From assembly GCA_022823465.1 (NCBI GenBank), contig JAJEHX010000012.1:1-64000 (forward strand): a stretch of 64,000 bases of DNA, given 5' to 3'. A program made the translations under genes and the position numbers. Positions within the stretch are counted from its first letter, which is position 1. The number at the start of each line of letters is the position of its first letter. The stretch is from Candidatus Latescibacterota bacterium. GTDB taxonomy: Bacteria > JAAXHH01. The notes under the pieces were generated by a model. It did no database searches. It was given only the letters and a program-made list of their open reading frames with translations, and was not told the DNA's origin. Below, in pieces: positions 54,323 through 63,876 of this stretch.

Positions 54323-54441
54323 ATAAGTAATTATGTAACATGAACTCATCGATCGCGCCGACGCGAAATCCAGATCGAAATCGTGTCGGCGCCGGATCCC
54401 TGCTTTCTCACGACGCATGCATATGGGAAGGAACCGTCCAG

Positions 54442-57216
54442 ATGCGACTGGCAGGCGTTCTTCTGGCCATGATCATGACGGTTATGCCGACAGCGGCCCA
54501 GGAGACGGGCAGCCTGGCCGGCCGGGTTGCATCGGATAGGGGAGAAGCCCTCCTCGGAGCCAACATCGCGGTCAAAGGCCCCGCGATCGCAGTGTTGCGG
54601 GGCACGACGAGCGATGACCGGGGAATGTACCGTGTAGACGGCCTTCCCGCCGGCGAGTACGAAGTCACCGCTTCCTTCCTGGGATACGAGGCGGCGAGCG
54701 CCACCCGTGTCGTCATCAGGGAAGGCGAGCGCACGGTAAGGGATTTCAGCCTTGCCTCCACGGCGCTCGTGGGCCAGCAGGTCGTGGTATCCGCTTCCCG
54801 GAAGCAGGAGAAGGCGCTGGACGCCCCGGCATCCGTCGAAGTGGTCGAGATGAAGGATATCCGGGATTCCCAGGCGCTGTCCGTCAACGAGCACATCAAG
54901 AACCTCAGCGGCGTGGACCACGCGAAGACGGGCATCGTACAGGCCAGCACGGTGATCCGCGGCTTCAACAAAGCGCTCTCGGGTCTCCTGCTTACGATGG
55001 TGGACAACCGGATCGCGCGGATCCCTTCGCTGCGCATCAATTCCTTCCACGTCATTCCCATCACCAGCGAGGATATCGAACGCATCGAGATCGTCCGCGG
55101 TCCCGGTTCGGCGCTCTACGGCCCCAACAGCTCCAATGGCGTGATGCACATCATCTCCCGGTCCCCCTTCGGATCGGAAGGTAACTTCGTGTCTCTCTCC
55201 GGGGGGGAACGCAGCCTCAGGAAGGCGTCCTTCCGGCATGCCAGCAGCGTAAACGACATGATCGGACTCAAGGTTTCGGGGAAGTACCTGAAGGCCCGGG
55301 ACTGGGAATACGACGACCCAAACGAAATCGTGCCGCGCAATCTCGACGTCGAGGGCCAGTACGGGGAAATCAGGGTCGACGTCCGTCCTTCGGAAGATCT
55401 GACCTTCATCACCTCGGCGGGGTATTCCAAGAGCTCCAGCATCCAGATGACGGGCCAGGGATCGGCCCAGGGCAAAGACTGGGTGTATGGTTACCTCCAG
55501 GGCCGGATGTTGTACAAGGGCTGGTTCGGCCAGTTCTTCTACAACAAGAGCGACGCGGGGGAAACCCAGTTGCTTCGCACAGGCGACGGCGTGGTGGACA
55601 AGTCGTCGTTGACTGTGATGCAGTTGCAGAACACCTCGGACGTCGGACTGCGCCAGCAGTTCATTTACGGCGTGGACCTGTTTCTGACCCGTCCGCGCAC
55701 GGAAGGAACCATCCACGGCAGCTACGAAGACGATGACGACACCAACGAATACGGGGTATACCTCCAGAGCGAGACCCGGTTCACCGACCAGGTGAGCCTG
55801 ATGCTCGCCGGCCGGCTGGACCGGCACAGCAGGTTGGATAACCCCGTATTCTCGCCGCGTGCGGCGGTGGTTATGAAGCCCAATCCGGAAAATACGTTCA
55901 GGGTCACCTACAACAGGGCGTTCAACACGCCCACGGTTACCACCATGTCGCTGGATCTCAGGGCGGTTAACGACGCATTCGGATTCGGCGACCTTTTCGG
56001 AGGACTGGGCCTGGGACCGGACAACACGATCGATATCCGGTCGTACGGCGCGCGCAATCCTTTCACCTTTCGGCGCGACGAGACCGGCCGGCCCATGTAC
56101 CGATCGCCCTTCGCCACCGTGGCCGGGCTTTCCAGGGACACCTACCTTCGTCTCGACGATCCGGTGGCCAACAATATGCTGTGGGGGGCCGCGAGGGAAC
56201 TCGTGGTCGCGGAGTTGATCAAACAACTGGGCGACGACAGCGGCGGCCTCGTCACCCCTGAACTGGCGGCCCAGTTCACCGGCGTGATACCCGAACATCT
56301 CGAAGGCCTGACGAACAACCTGCAGCTGCTCAACCCGGAAACGCAGGGTTTCGATCCGTACGACGTCTCGGCGGTCCAGGACATCGACAAGATACGGCCG
56401 ACCATCACGCAGACCCTCGAGTTCGGATACAAGGGTGTCGTCCGGAACAATCTGGTCCTCGCGGCCGACTTCTACCGTACGCAGATGAACGACTACACCC
56501 TGCCGCTCTGGATCGTCACGCCCTCGGTGTTTATCGACGAAGGTTCCCTCCGAAGCGCCTTGAGCCAGGGCATCGCCGACTACCTGGCGGACCCTGAGAA
56601 CATGCAACTGGCCGCCCTCATCGGGTTGCTCGATACGCCGCTTTTTGGCGGCAACGAGAATGGCGACCACACGGACGAGGTCGACGGGTACATTGCCGAT
56701 ATCGCGGAAGGCGCGGCGATGATTCCCTTCGGTACCGTTACGCCCGAGCAGGCGTCCGACCCGACGGCGGTGGCCCTGACCTATAGGAATTTCGGCGACG
56801 TCACGGTTTACGGCGCCGATCTTGGATTTTCTTATTTTCCCTCCCGGTCCTGGCATCTCACGGGCAGTTATTCGTATATACACCGGAACTTGTTCGAGAA
56901 CGTGGAGAACCTCGGCGACGTCCCGTTGAACTCCCCGAAGCACAAATTCAGCGGAGGCGTTACGTTCCGCCCCTCCGGGATGCCCCTGACCCTGGGCGGC
57001 AAGGTCAGTCACCGCGGCGCCTTCCCGATGCTGGACGGCGTGTACGCGGGCCCCGTTGACTCCTACACCCTGTTGGACGTCAACGCCGCCTACGAGTTTT
57101 CCGCGATCACCTTCAGCGTGGAAGCCAGCAACCTGCTGAACACGAAATACCGGGCCTTCGTCGGCGCACCGGAAATCGGCCGTCTGCTTTCGGCAGGCGT
57201 GGCCGTCCGGTTCTGA
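54442..57216 (+). CDS. TonB-dependent outer-membrane receptor (second of a tandem pair)
   Basis: A 924-residue paralogue of the previous gene with the same order of parts: signal peptide (MRLAGVLLAMIMTVMPTAAQ), regulatory-like domain (RVASDRGEALLGANIAVKG; YRVDGLPAGEYEVTASFLGY), plug (DAPASVEVVEMKDI; IEIVRGPGSALYGPNSSNGV) and a barrel ending LLSAGVAVRF. Differences concentrate in mid-barrel loops (around residues 500-640), which usually set ligand choice. It has its own candidate promoter and a terminator after it, so the two can be regulated apart. GGAAGG lies ten bases before ATG. Confidence 0.93.
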   Translation: MRLAGVLLAMIMTVMPTAAQETGSLAGRVASDRGEALLGANIAVKGPAIAVLRGTTSDDRGMYRVDGLPAGEYEVTASFLGYEAASATRVVIREGERTVRDFSLASTALVGQQVVVSASRKQEKALDAPASVEVVEMKDIRDSQALSVNEHIKNLSGVDHAKTGIVQASTVIRGFNKALSGLLLTMVDNRIARIPSLRINSFHVIPITSEDIERIEIVRGPGSALYGPNSSNGVMHIISRSPFGSEGNFVSLSGGERSLRKASFRHASSVNDMIGLKVSGKYLKARDWEYDDPNEIVPRNLDVEGQYGEIRVDVRPSEDLTFITSAGYSKSSSIQMTGQGSAQGKDWVYGYLQGRMLYKGWFGQFFYNKSDAGETQLLRTGDGVVDKSSLTVMQLQNTSDVGLRQQFIYGVDLFLTRPRTEGTIHGSYEDDDDTNEYGVYLQSETRFTDQVSLMLAGRLDRHSRLDNPVFSPRAAVVMKPNPENTFRVTYNRAFNTPTVTTMSLDLRAVNDAFGFGDLFGGLGLGPDNTIDIRSYGARNPFTFRRDETGRPMYRSPFATVAGLSRDTYLRLDDPVANNMLWGAARELVVAELIKQLGDDSGGLVTPELAAQFTGVIPEHLEGLTNNLQLLNPETQGFDPYDVSAVQDIDKIRPTITQTLEFGYKGVVRNNLVLAADFYRTQMNDYTLPLWIVTPSVFIDEGSLRSALSQGIADYLADPENMQLAALIGLLDTPLFGGNENGDHTDEVDGYIADIAEGAAMIPFGTVTPEQASDPTAVALTYRNFGDVTVYGADLGFSYFPSRSWHLTGSYSYIHRNLFENVENLGDVPLNSPKHKFSGGVTFRPSGMPLTLGGKVSHRGAFPMLDGVYAGPVDSYTLLDVNAAYEFSAITFSVEASNLLNTKYRAFVGAPEIGRLLSAGVAVRF

Positions 57217-57276
57217 CGAACCGGCCCGGAACGTTTCCTCCAAACAGCGTAGCGCATTGGCGGACAGACAGAACGG

Positions 57277-57302
57277 CGGGCCTGCCCCGGGCCCGTTTTT
57301 TT
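57277..57302 (+). terminator. Intrinsic terminator after the TonB receptor
   Basis: Stem CGGGCC (57277-57282), 7-nt loop, GGCCCG (57290-57295), then seven T. Confidence 0.85.
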
Positions 57303-57501
57303 CATTTACCCGGTTTCCGGGAATAGAAACCCACCCTCGATGGTCTAACGGGATACCGTCGTCTTCCAGCCCCGGGTTATACGTCGCGATCTTCATTATA
57401 TCGAAACCAAGTCGGCGGATTTTCGTGCAATCCAGTATAGACGTGCGCCGGATGCCCATCATTCAGTCCTCGGCATGGGTACGCGAATGGTCCAAATTGG
57501 C

Positions 57502-57530
57502 TTGACACGGGGAGCGTCGGGCGGTAAGAT
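57502..57530 (+). promoter_or_regulatory. Consensus-like sigma-70 promoter
   Basis: TTGACA (57502-57507), 17-bp spacer, TAAGAT (57525-57530). Start point near 57537, about 19 nt before ATG 57556, with AAGGAG at 57543-57548. Confidence 0.75.
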
Positions 57531-57555
57531 GGATCCATCTTCAAGGAGACTCCAG

Positions 57556-60500
57556 ATGCTACATCGGTTTCGGTATTTGCTGGCGGTCCTGTGCCTGCTG
57601 GCCACGCCGGCCGCGGTCCTCGCCCAGGGGGACTACTTCGGCCGGAACAAGGTCCAGTACCGGGATTTCAAGTGGGAGATCATATCCACGCCCCACTTCG
57701 AGATCTATTACTACCAGGGGGAAGAAGAAGCCGCCTACGATGCCGCCAGGATGGCCGAGCGGTCGTACAACCGGTTGAGCCGCATACTCCGGCACCGGTT
57801 CAGCGACAAGGTCCCGATCATCTTCTACGCCTCCCATACCGACTTCCAGCAGACCAATGTCCTGTCCGGTTTCATCAGCGAGGGCACCGGCGGCGTGACG
57901 GAATTCAACAAGAACCGCATATTGCTTCCCTTTACCGGGTCGTACGCGGAACTGGAGCACGTGCTCACCCACGAGCTCGTTCACGCCTTCCAGGGAGACG
58001 TACTCTACGGCGCCGGTCCCGGTGTGTCCATCCTGAACCCTATGGCTTTCGTCGCACCCCTCTGGTTCATGGAGGGCATGGCGGAATACCTGTCTTTGGG
58101 CGGTATCGACGCGTATACCCACATGTGGCTTCGGGACGCCGCGCTGCAAGGTTACCTTCCCCCGACCATACCGGCAATGGACTACAGTTTCGGCGTGTAT
58201 CGGTTCGGCCAGGCTCTCTTTGCCTACATCGGGGACCGGTACGGGGATCGCAAGATCGGCGAGATACTCCGCAAGACGGGACGCATGCGAAACGTGAACG
58301 AAGCCTTCCGTTCCTCCATAGGCAAGGACATCGAGAAGCTGTCCGACGAGTGGAACGAGCACGTGCGCAAGACCTACCTTCCGCAGATCAAGGATTACGA
58401 GAAACCCCAGGCCTTCGCCCGGCAACTGACCGACGTCCGGGAATCCCGGGCGGGCCTGCACCTCGCTCCGGCGATTTCGCCGCGGGGCGACAAGCTCGTT
58501 TTCATCTCGAACAAAAGCCTTTACAACGACATCTATCTCGCTTCCGCCATCAATGGCGAGGTCATCTCGAAACTAGTCGAAGGGGAACGATCGGCCGATT
58601 TCGAGTCGCTCCGGTTTTTCTCCACGTCCATCTCCTGGTCGCCCGATGAGCAGTTCATCGCCTTCCCGGCGAAGGTGGGGGCGCGGGACGCCCTGTACGT
58701 CATGGACGTCAGGAAGAAGAAGGTGATCAGGCGTATCAAGGTGGACCTGGACGGCGCCACGTCGCCGAGCTGGTCGCCCGACGGGAGCAAGCTGGTCTTC
58801 GTCGGTCTCCAGGGCGGGCAGTCCGATCTGTACGTGGTGGACGCCACGGGCGGCAACCTGAAGGCCCTTACCCGGGACAGGTACACGGACCGCGATCCGG
58901 TATGGTCGCCCGACGGCAAGAAGATCGCCTTCTCCACCGACCGGGGCGATGTGACCAATTTCAGGACGCTCACCTTCGGATACCAGCAACTCGCGCTCTA
59001 CGACCTGGCCACGGGAACGGTCGAAAAGATTCCCGGCCAGATCGGCAAGGGGATATCGCCACAATGGTCCGCCGACGGCGAGAAGATCGCCTTCATATCG
59101 GACCGCACCGGCATTTCCAATATTTTCATCTGGGACTCGAAGTCCAGGGAGACCTACCAGATTACCAATATCCTGACCGGGGTGACCAACATTACGGCCG
59201 CCGGTCCCGCCATCACCTGGGCGCAGAAGGCGGACCGCCTGATCTTTTCCTCCCTGTCCTGGGGAGGGTTCGACCTGTTCGCCATCACCGATCCGGCGTC
59301 GCTGATGAAAGAACCCTACGATCACGACGAGGCGGCGACGCCCGGTGCGGCGCCGTTGGGACAGCAACTAGCCCCGCCCCGGAGGACCGAACCTTCGGAA
59401 GAAACCGCTGCCGCCGGGGATGGCGAAGCGTCTTCGCCGGACACCACCGTGGCGATCGCCGATAGCCTGTCTGCCACGCCGTCCACATCGCCGGACGCCT
59501 CGACCGGTACCGGGCAATCGAATTCAAACGCTGAGCGGGAGAAGGTAAGCACGGTCCAGACCGTGCTTACGGCGCCTCCCGATACGACGTCCGCAAAGGA
59601 TGCAACGACGCCGGATGAAGCACCCGATGAGACGAAAAGTACCGAACTCCTTCAGGAACCGGAGTTTCCTTTCGGACCCGTCACGGGCGGCATCGGACCG
59701 GGGGGCGAATTGCCCGACACGACCGCCTGGATCGACGGCACGTTCAAGAAGAAGAAGTACTCCCCCCGTTTCGGCCTCGATTATATCGGCGGAAACGCCG
59801 GTTACGCCACGAACGTCGGCCTGGTGGGCAGTTCCCTTCTGTCCTTCAGCGATATCCTGAACAACCACAAGATTCTTGTCGGCGCCAACGTTTTCGGTTC
59901 CCTGACGGATGCGAACCTGCTGCTTCAATACACCAACCTGACCCGGCGCGTCAACTGGAGCGTGGCCGCGTTTCAGTACAGTTACGACCTGTTCTACAAC
60001 TACCAGAGCCCCATCCTTACCCAGGTGACCACCCAGATCAACCGCGGCGTTCATCTCTTCATAAGCCGGCCTTTCAGCCAGTTCAGCCGCCTCGAACTGG
60101 GCGTCCAGGGGGTGCACAGGACCCGTGAACTGGTGGATGTGAGTTTCAATTACTTCGGCATCCGCCGGACCCGGCGCGGGAACCTCGGCAGCGTGAATTT
60201 CATTCAACCCAGCGTCGCCCTGGTCACCGATCACACCCTCTATGGCGTTACCGGTCCGATCGCCGGCGCCAGGGGCCGCGTGGAAGTGATACCGACCTTC
60301 GGCGAACTGCAGTTTACACGTGCGGTCATCGACTACCGAACGTACTTCAACGTGTTGCAGCGCTACGCTTTTGCCTTCCGTCTGTTCGGGTTGGCCAGCG
60401 AGGGGCGCGACCAGGAACTCTATCCCTTCGGAGGTCCCTATGACTTCCGCGGCGCCAACTACTGGTCCGTCTGGGGGAGCAAGGTCGCGATGGCCAACGC

Positions 60501-60969
60501 GGAGTTCCGGTTTCCACTGATCGAAGTGCTGGCCATGGGCTGGCCGCTTCCGCTGGCTTTCCAGCAGATTCGGGGCTCGCTATTCGTAGACGCGGGAAGC
60601 GCCTGGGACCAGAACACCAGCGCCGTGCAGGCCAACCAGTACGCGGGCTACCCCAACGTGGGAGAGTTCGTCGACGGCAGGCTGGTCAGGCCGAACGGAC
60701 TGGGACCGGGTACGATGGAGGAACTGGCGGGAGGGCCGATCGCCGTGGCCTATGGCATTGGTGCGCGGGCGCGCGTCGGCTTTCTGATCCTGAAGTTCGA
60801 CGTCGCCCGTCAGTTTGACCTGGGCAGGCGGCCGTCATGGTATAACGCCGAAAACCTACCCAACGTGCCCAGGGGACTGGAATCCGAGTTCCCGGGTACG
60901 CGTTCGTACCGTCTGAGGAATGCGCTGAACGATACCCAGTTCTTCTTTACGATAGGCGCCGATTTTTAG
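57556..60969 (+). CDS. Secreted fusion: peptidase-MA-like, TolB-type propeller and outer-membrane-barrel-like domains
   Basis: A 1137-residue protein. Signal peptide to about residue 24; a peptidase-MA-like domain with HELVH (139-143) and MEG (Glu173) as zinc ligands; a WD40-like/TolB-type propeller (about 310-590; repeats such as SWSPDGSKLVFVG, VWSPDGKKIAFSTD, QWSADGEKIAFISD); a low-complexity Thr/Ser/Pro/Glu linker (about 600-740); and a C-terminal barrel-like domain similar to surface-antigen/BamA-type ends, closing FFFTIGADF. It is likely anchored in the outer membrane with the protease/propeller part in the periplasm or outside. Substrate unknown. Confidence 0.85.
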   Translation: MLHRFRYLLAVLCLLATPAAVLAQGDYFGRNKVQYRDFKWEIISTPHFEIYYYQGEEEAAYDAARMAERSYNRLSRILRHRFSDKVPIIFYASHTDFQQTNVLSGFISEGTGGVTEFNKNRILLPFTGSYAELEHVLTHELVHAFQGDVLYGAGPGVSILNPMAFVAPLWFMEGMAEYLSLGGIDAYTHMWLRDAALQGYLPPTIPAMDYSFGVYRFGQALFAYIGDRYGDRKIGEILRKTGRMRNVNEAFRSSIGKDIEKLSDEWNEHVRKTYLPQIKDYEKPQAFARQLTDVRESRAGLHLAPAISPRGDKLVFISNKSLYNDIYLASAINGEVISKLVEGERSADFESLRFFSTSISWSPDEQFIAFPAKVGARDALYVMDVRKKKVIRRIKVDLDGATSPSWSPDGSKLVFVGLQGGQSDLYVVDATGGNLKALTRDRYTDRDPVWSPDGKKIAFSTDRGDVTNFRTLTFGYQQLALYDLATGTVEKIPGQIGKGISPQWSADGEKIAFISDRTGISNIFIWDSKSRETYQITNILTGVTNITAAGPAITWAQKADRLIFSSLSWGGFDLFAITDPASLMKEPYDHDEAATPGAAPLGQQLAPPRRTEPSEETAAAGDGEASSPDTTVAIADSLSATPSTSPDASTGTGQSNSNAEREKVSTVQTVLTAPPDTTSAKDATTPDEAPDETKSTELLQEPEFPFGPVTGGIGPGGELPDTTAWIDGTFKKKKYSPRFGLDYIGGNAGYATNVGLVGSSLLSFSDILNNHKILVGANVFGSLTDANLLLQYTNLTRRVNWSVAAFQYSYDLFYNYQSPILTQVTTQINRGVHLFISRPFSQFSRLELGVQGVHRTRELVDVSFNYFGIRRTRRGNLGSVNFIQPSVALVTDHTLYGVTGPIAGARGRVEVIPTFGELQFTRAVIDYRTYFNVLQRYAFAFRLFGLASEGRDQELYPFGGPYDFRGANYWSVWGSKVAMANAEFRFPLIEVLAMGWPLPLAFQQIRGSLFVDAGSAWDQNTSAVQANQYAGYPNVGEFVDGRLVRPNGLGPGTMEELAGGPIAVAYGIGARARVGFLILKFDVARQFDLGRRPSWYNAENLPNVPRGLESEFPGTRSYRLRNALNDTQFFFTIGADF

Positions 60970-61052
60970 GATAGCCCTGAACACCGGCCTGGCGGCCGCT
61001 ATATCCCCCGTCGATTCACCAACGCCTATACACGGAGACACGGCAGGTATAC

Positions 61053-61985
61053 ATGCATACGTCAGAAGAGATCAAGGCCTTAAGGGAGCAACACTATAAC
61101 GCCACGCTGACAGAAATCCATGAACTGAACCCCGAACTGTGGATCATCCGGGTGAAACCGGACGACGAACTCCCGCCGTACATGCCTGGACAGTACACGA
61201 CCCTCGGCCTGGGCGATTGGGAGCCCACCAACGATCCCGCCCATAACGAGGATGTAAACGAGAACCTCAAGACAAAGCTTATCCGCCGTGCCTATTCCAT
61301 GTCCTTTCCCATGTACGAGGACGACCCCGGCCAATTGCTGGAACCGGGGGACATGGATTACTACGAGTTTTACATTACGCTCGTGGCCCGTGACGGCGAA
61401 GAAGGCCAGGATCCTTCCCTCACGCCCAGGCTGTGGATGCTGAAGGAAGGCGACCGGCTCTTTATGGGACCCAAGGTGACGGGTCATTACACCCTGGAAC
61501 ACGTGACCCCGGACGACCAGGTCATCTTCGCCGCGACGGGCACCGGAGAGGCGCCCCACAACTGCATGATCGCCGATCTGATGCGGAACGGCCACAAGCC
61601 CGATATCATTTCGGTGGTCTGCGTGCGATATGCCCGGGACCTGGGTTACCAGGATACCAACGAGCGGCTGGAGCAACTTCACTCGAATTACCATTACATC
61701 ACGCTGACCACCCGGGAGTCGCACAACCTCGATCGCAAGGTGTATATACAAGACCTGGTAAGGACCGGGGAACTGGAAGAAAGGACCGGTATCGTCCTGA
61801 ATCCCGACAGGACCCACGTGTACATCTGTGGAAACCCCGACATGATCGGCGTGCCCAATTACACCAGGGAGGGCGACAAGTCCTATCCCTCGCCCACCGG
61901 CCTGGTCGAGCTGCTCGAATCGCGTGGATTCAAGGCGGATCATCGAAGAGACAAGGGAAACATACACTTCGAGGAATACTGGTAG
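61053..61985 (+). CDS. Ferredoxin-NADP(+)-reductase-like oxidoreductase
   Basis: A 310-residue FNR-fold flavoprotein. RAYSMSFP is the FAD-binding RxYS motif; FAATGTGEAPHNCMI and YICGNPDMIGV are the NADP-binding segments; the C-terminal FEEYW ends with an aromatic residue stacked on FAD as in FPR-type enzymes. It transfers electrons between NADPH and a ferredoxin or flavodoxin. The loop around 60-80 is longer than in E. coli FPR. The region just beyond its stop contains a repeated GGTAGCCGG (61981 and 62019). Confidence 0.88.
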   Translation: MHTSEEIKALREQHYNATLTEIHELNPELWIIRVKPDDELPPYMPGQYTTLGLGDWEPTNDPAHNEDVNENLKTKLIRRAYSMSFPMYEDDPGQLLEPGDMDYYEFYITLVARDGEEGQDPSLTPRLWMLKEGDRLFMGPKVTGHYTLEHVTPDDQVIFAATGTGEAPHNCMIADLMRNGHKPDIISVVCVRYARDLGYQDTNERLEQLHSNYHYITLTTRESHNLDRKVYIQDLVRTGELEERTGIVLNPDRTHVYICGNPDMIGVPNYTREGDKSYPSPTGLVELLESRGFKADHRRDKGNIHFEEYW

Positions 61986-62095
61986 CCGGAAGCCCGGCCG
62001 GTTTGCGGCGGGATAACAGGTAGCCGGCACCCCGGGTTTCCCGATCATTAAAAATGCCGGATCCGGGTCGCATCCTGTTCGACGAAGAGGCCGCC

Positions 62096-63067
62096 ATGCA
62101 GAAACTGACGCTGGATACGGATGGCAATCCGGAGGTATCCAGCGGGGCCATGCCTTCCTGCGGCGACGTGGAAGTGTTGCTCAAGGCACGGGCGTGTGTG
62201 CTGTCTCGCAGGCGCGTCGCCGATGGCGACGCCACACCGGTATCGGCCATACCGGCCAGGCCGACCGCAAACGGTCGCCATGTATCGGTGGGCCGGTGTT
62301 TCACGGGGATCATCGAGAAAGCCGGGGGGCGCGTGGAAGCGCTCACCCCGGGCGACCGGGTCGTTGCCTGTCATACCGACGGCGGTTTCTCCGAATACCA
62401 CAGCGTTCCCGCGTACCACGTCGTAAAATTGCCGGTCGGCATCAGTTTCGAAGAGGGCGCCATAGCCGCCCTGATGCCGGCGGTCCTGAACGGGATGGAG
62501 CGCGCGCAGGTGAAAGGCCGGTCGGTTTTCATCAGCGGCGCGGGGACCACCGGCCTGCTGAGTACGCAGATCGCGCGCATATCGGGCGCGACGACGATCA
62601 TCGCGGCGGACCTGCACGCGACGCGTCTTCAGCGCGCGCGGGACGCGGGCGCGGACACTGTGGTCAACATCTCCACGGAGGACGCCCACCGGCGCGTCAT
62701 GGACCAGACCGGCGGCCGGGGCGTGGATGTCTGTCTCGAGTGCGCCGGTAACGAAACTTCCTTTTTCCAATGTGCGGCGACGCTGCGCCCGGGCGGGAAG
62801 CTCGTCGTCCTCAAGCCTGTGACAAACCCCGTATCCATCGAAATGCGGGACTGGTCGGAACGATCGCTGCAACTGATCATGGGCCGGGAACAGCCCTTCG
62901 AAACCCCCTACCTGGTGGAACAGGGGTTGAAACTTGTGGGCATTGGCGCGGTGAGGCTGCGTCCCCTGCTGACCCATGTGTTTCCCGTCCACCGCATTGC
63001 CGAAGCCCTCGAACTGATCGATGGACAGCCGAACCTGGCCGTTGAAGTTGCGCTGATAAGGGCATAG
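62096..63067 (+). CDS. Medium-chain alcohol-dehydrogenase-family protein without zinc ligands
   Basis: A 323-residue MDR protein. The Rossmann part is clear: GRSVFISGAGTTGLLSTQIA, then ADLHATRLQRARDAGAD. The catalytic-domain Cys and Glu zinc ligands and the structural four-Cys lobe of zinc-type ADHs are missing (ACVLSRRRV stands where CGSDxH would be), so it likely acts as a zinc-free quinone-reductase-like oxidoreductase or is divergent. GAAGAGG supports ATG 62096; an in-frame ATG at 62054 is an alternative. Substrate unknown. Confidence 0.8.
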   Translation: MQKLTLDTDGNPEVSSGAMPSCGDVEVLLKARACVLSRRRVADGDATPVSAIPARPTANGRHVSVGRCFTGIIEKAGGRVEALTPGDRVVACHTDGGFSEYHSVPAYHVVKLPVGISFEEGAIAALMPAVLNGMERAQVKGRSVFISGAGTTGLLSTQIARISGATTIIAADLHATRLQRARDAGADTVVNISTEDAHRRVMDQTGGRGVDVCLECAGNETSFFQCAATLRPGGKLVVLKPVTNPVSIEMRDWSERSLQLIMGREQPFETPYLVEQGLKLVGIGAVRLRPLLTHVFPVHRIAEALELIDGQPNLAVEVALIRA

Positions 63068-63177
63068 GGATCGGCCATATCCGGACCCCGTAATGCTTGA
63101 CGCGGATACTTCCGGGTCCGTACTTTCATGCCGCCGGCCAAGGGACGCGAGACCGATAGAAAGGGAAAGAAAGCGCT

Positions 63178-63876
63178 TTGTCTTCCGAAGTCAGTATCCT
63201 GAATCTGATTCTGGATTCGGGCACCGTCGCCAAGTTCGTTATCATCGTCCTGCTGATCTTCTCTATCGTGTCATGGGCGATTATGGCGGAGCGTTGGCGG
63301 TACTTCCGCCGGGCCCAGTCGCAGTCCCGGCATTTCCTCGCTTTCTTTCAATCCCAGCGGGACTACAGCCAGGTTTATACCGTGGCTTCGAAGTGGCCCT
63401 GCAGTCCCGCCGCCGTTGTCTTCCGCGAGGTATACGAGAAGCACGAGTCGGTCTTCTCCCCTCCCGGCGGCAACGAAGACCGGTCGAAGGAAGTCGTCCA
63501 GGACCTGATGGAATCCATCTATCGCGACCTGCGGCTGGCCGCCCATCGGGAACTGGCCCGGTTCGAACAACGACTGCCCATACTGGCCACCGCGGGAAGC
63601 GTGTGCCCCTTTCTCGGCCTCTTCGGAACGGTATGGGGCGTAATGACCGCTTTTCTGGACATCAGTACCAAGGGCTCCACCAACATCGTGGTCGTGGCGC
63701 CCGGTATCGCGGAGGCATTGATCACGACGATCGCGGGCCTGGCCGTGGCCATCCCGGCCATGGTGGCGTACAACTACTTCGTGCAGCGGTCGAGGGACCT
63801 GGGCCTGGAGCTTGAAGATCTGGCCACCGCGGTCATGAACATCCTCCAGTTGCGGGGACGTCATGAATTCGTTTGA
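63178..63876 (+). CDS. tolQ: TolQ/ExbB/MotA-family proton channel
   Basis: A 232-residue inner-membrane protein with a TTG start. An N-terminal helix ([18 protein letters not shown]), a cytoplasmic loop, and two C-terminal helices ([40 protein letters not shown]) match TolQ/ExbB. With TolR it forms the proton-driven motor of the Tol-Pal envelope system. The stop overlaps the start of the next gene by 14 bp. TolQ is favoured over ExbB because this looks like the start of a Tol cluster, but the distinction is not firm. Confidence 0.88.
   Translation: MSSEVSILNLILDSGTVAKFVIIVLLIFSIVSWAIMAERWRYFRRAQSQSRHFLAFFQSQRDYSQVYTVASKWPCSPAAVVFREVYEKHESVFSPPGGNEDRSKEVVQDLMESIYRDLRLAAHRELARFEQRLPILATAGSVCPFLGLFGTVWGVMTAFLDISTKGSTNIVVVAPGIAEALITTIAGLAVAIPAMVAYNYFVQRSRDLGLELEDLATAVMNILQLRGRHEFV

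Larger units (their letters stand above)
57217..57555. other. Intergenic region, 339 bp
   Basis: Holds the receptor terminator (57277-57302) and the promoter of the next gene (57502-57530). The rest shows nothing recognisable. Confidence 0.6.

Noticed and set aside
54346-57462. A 1038-codon open frame on the minus strand
   Set aside because: It lies opposite the second TonB receptor, whose signal peptide, plug and barrel motifs are clear. The antisense frame is open because of GC-rich codon bias and shows no domain.
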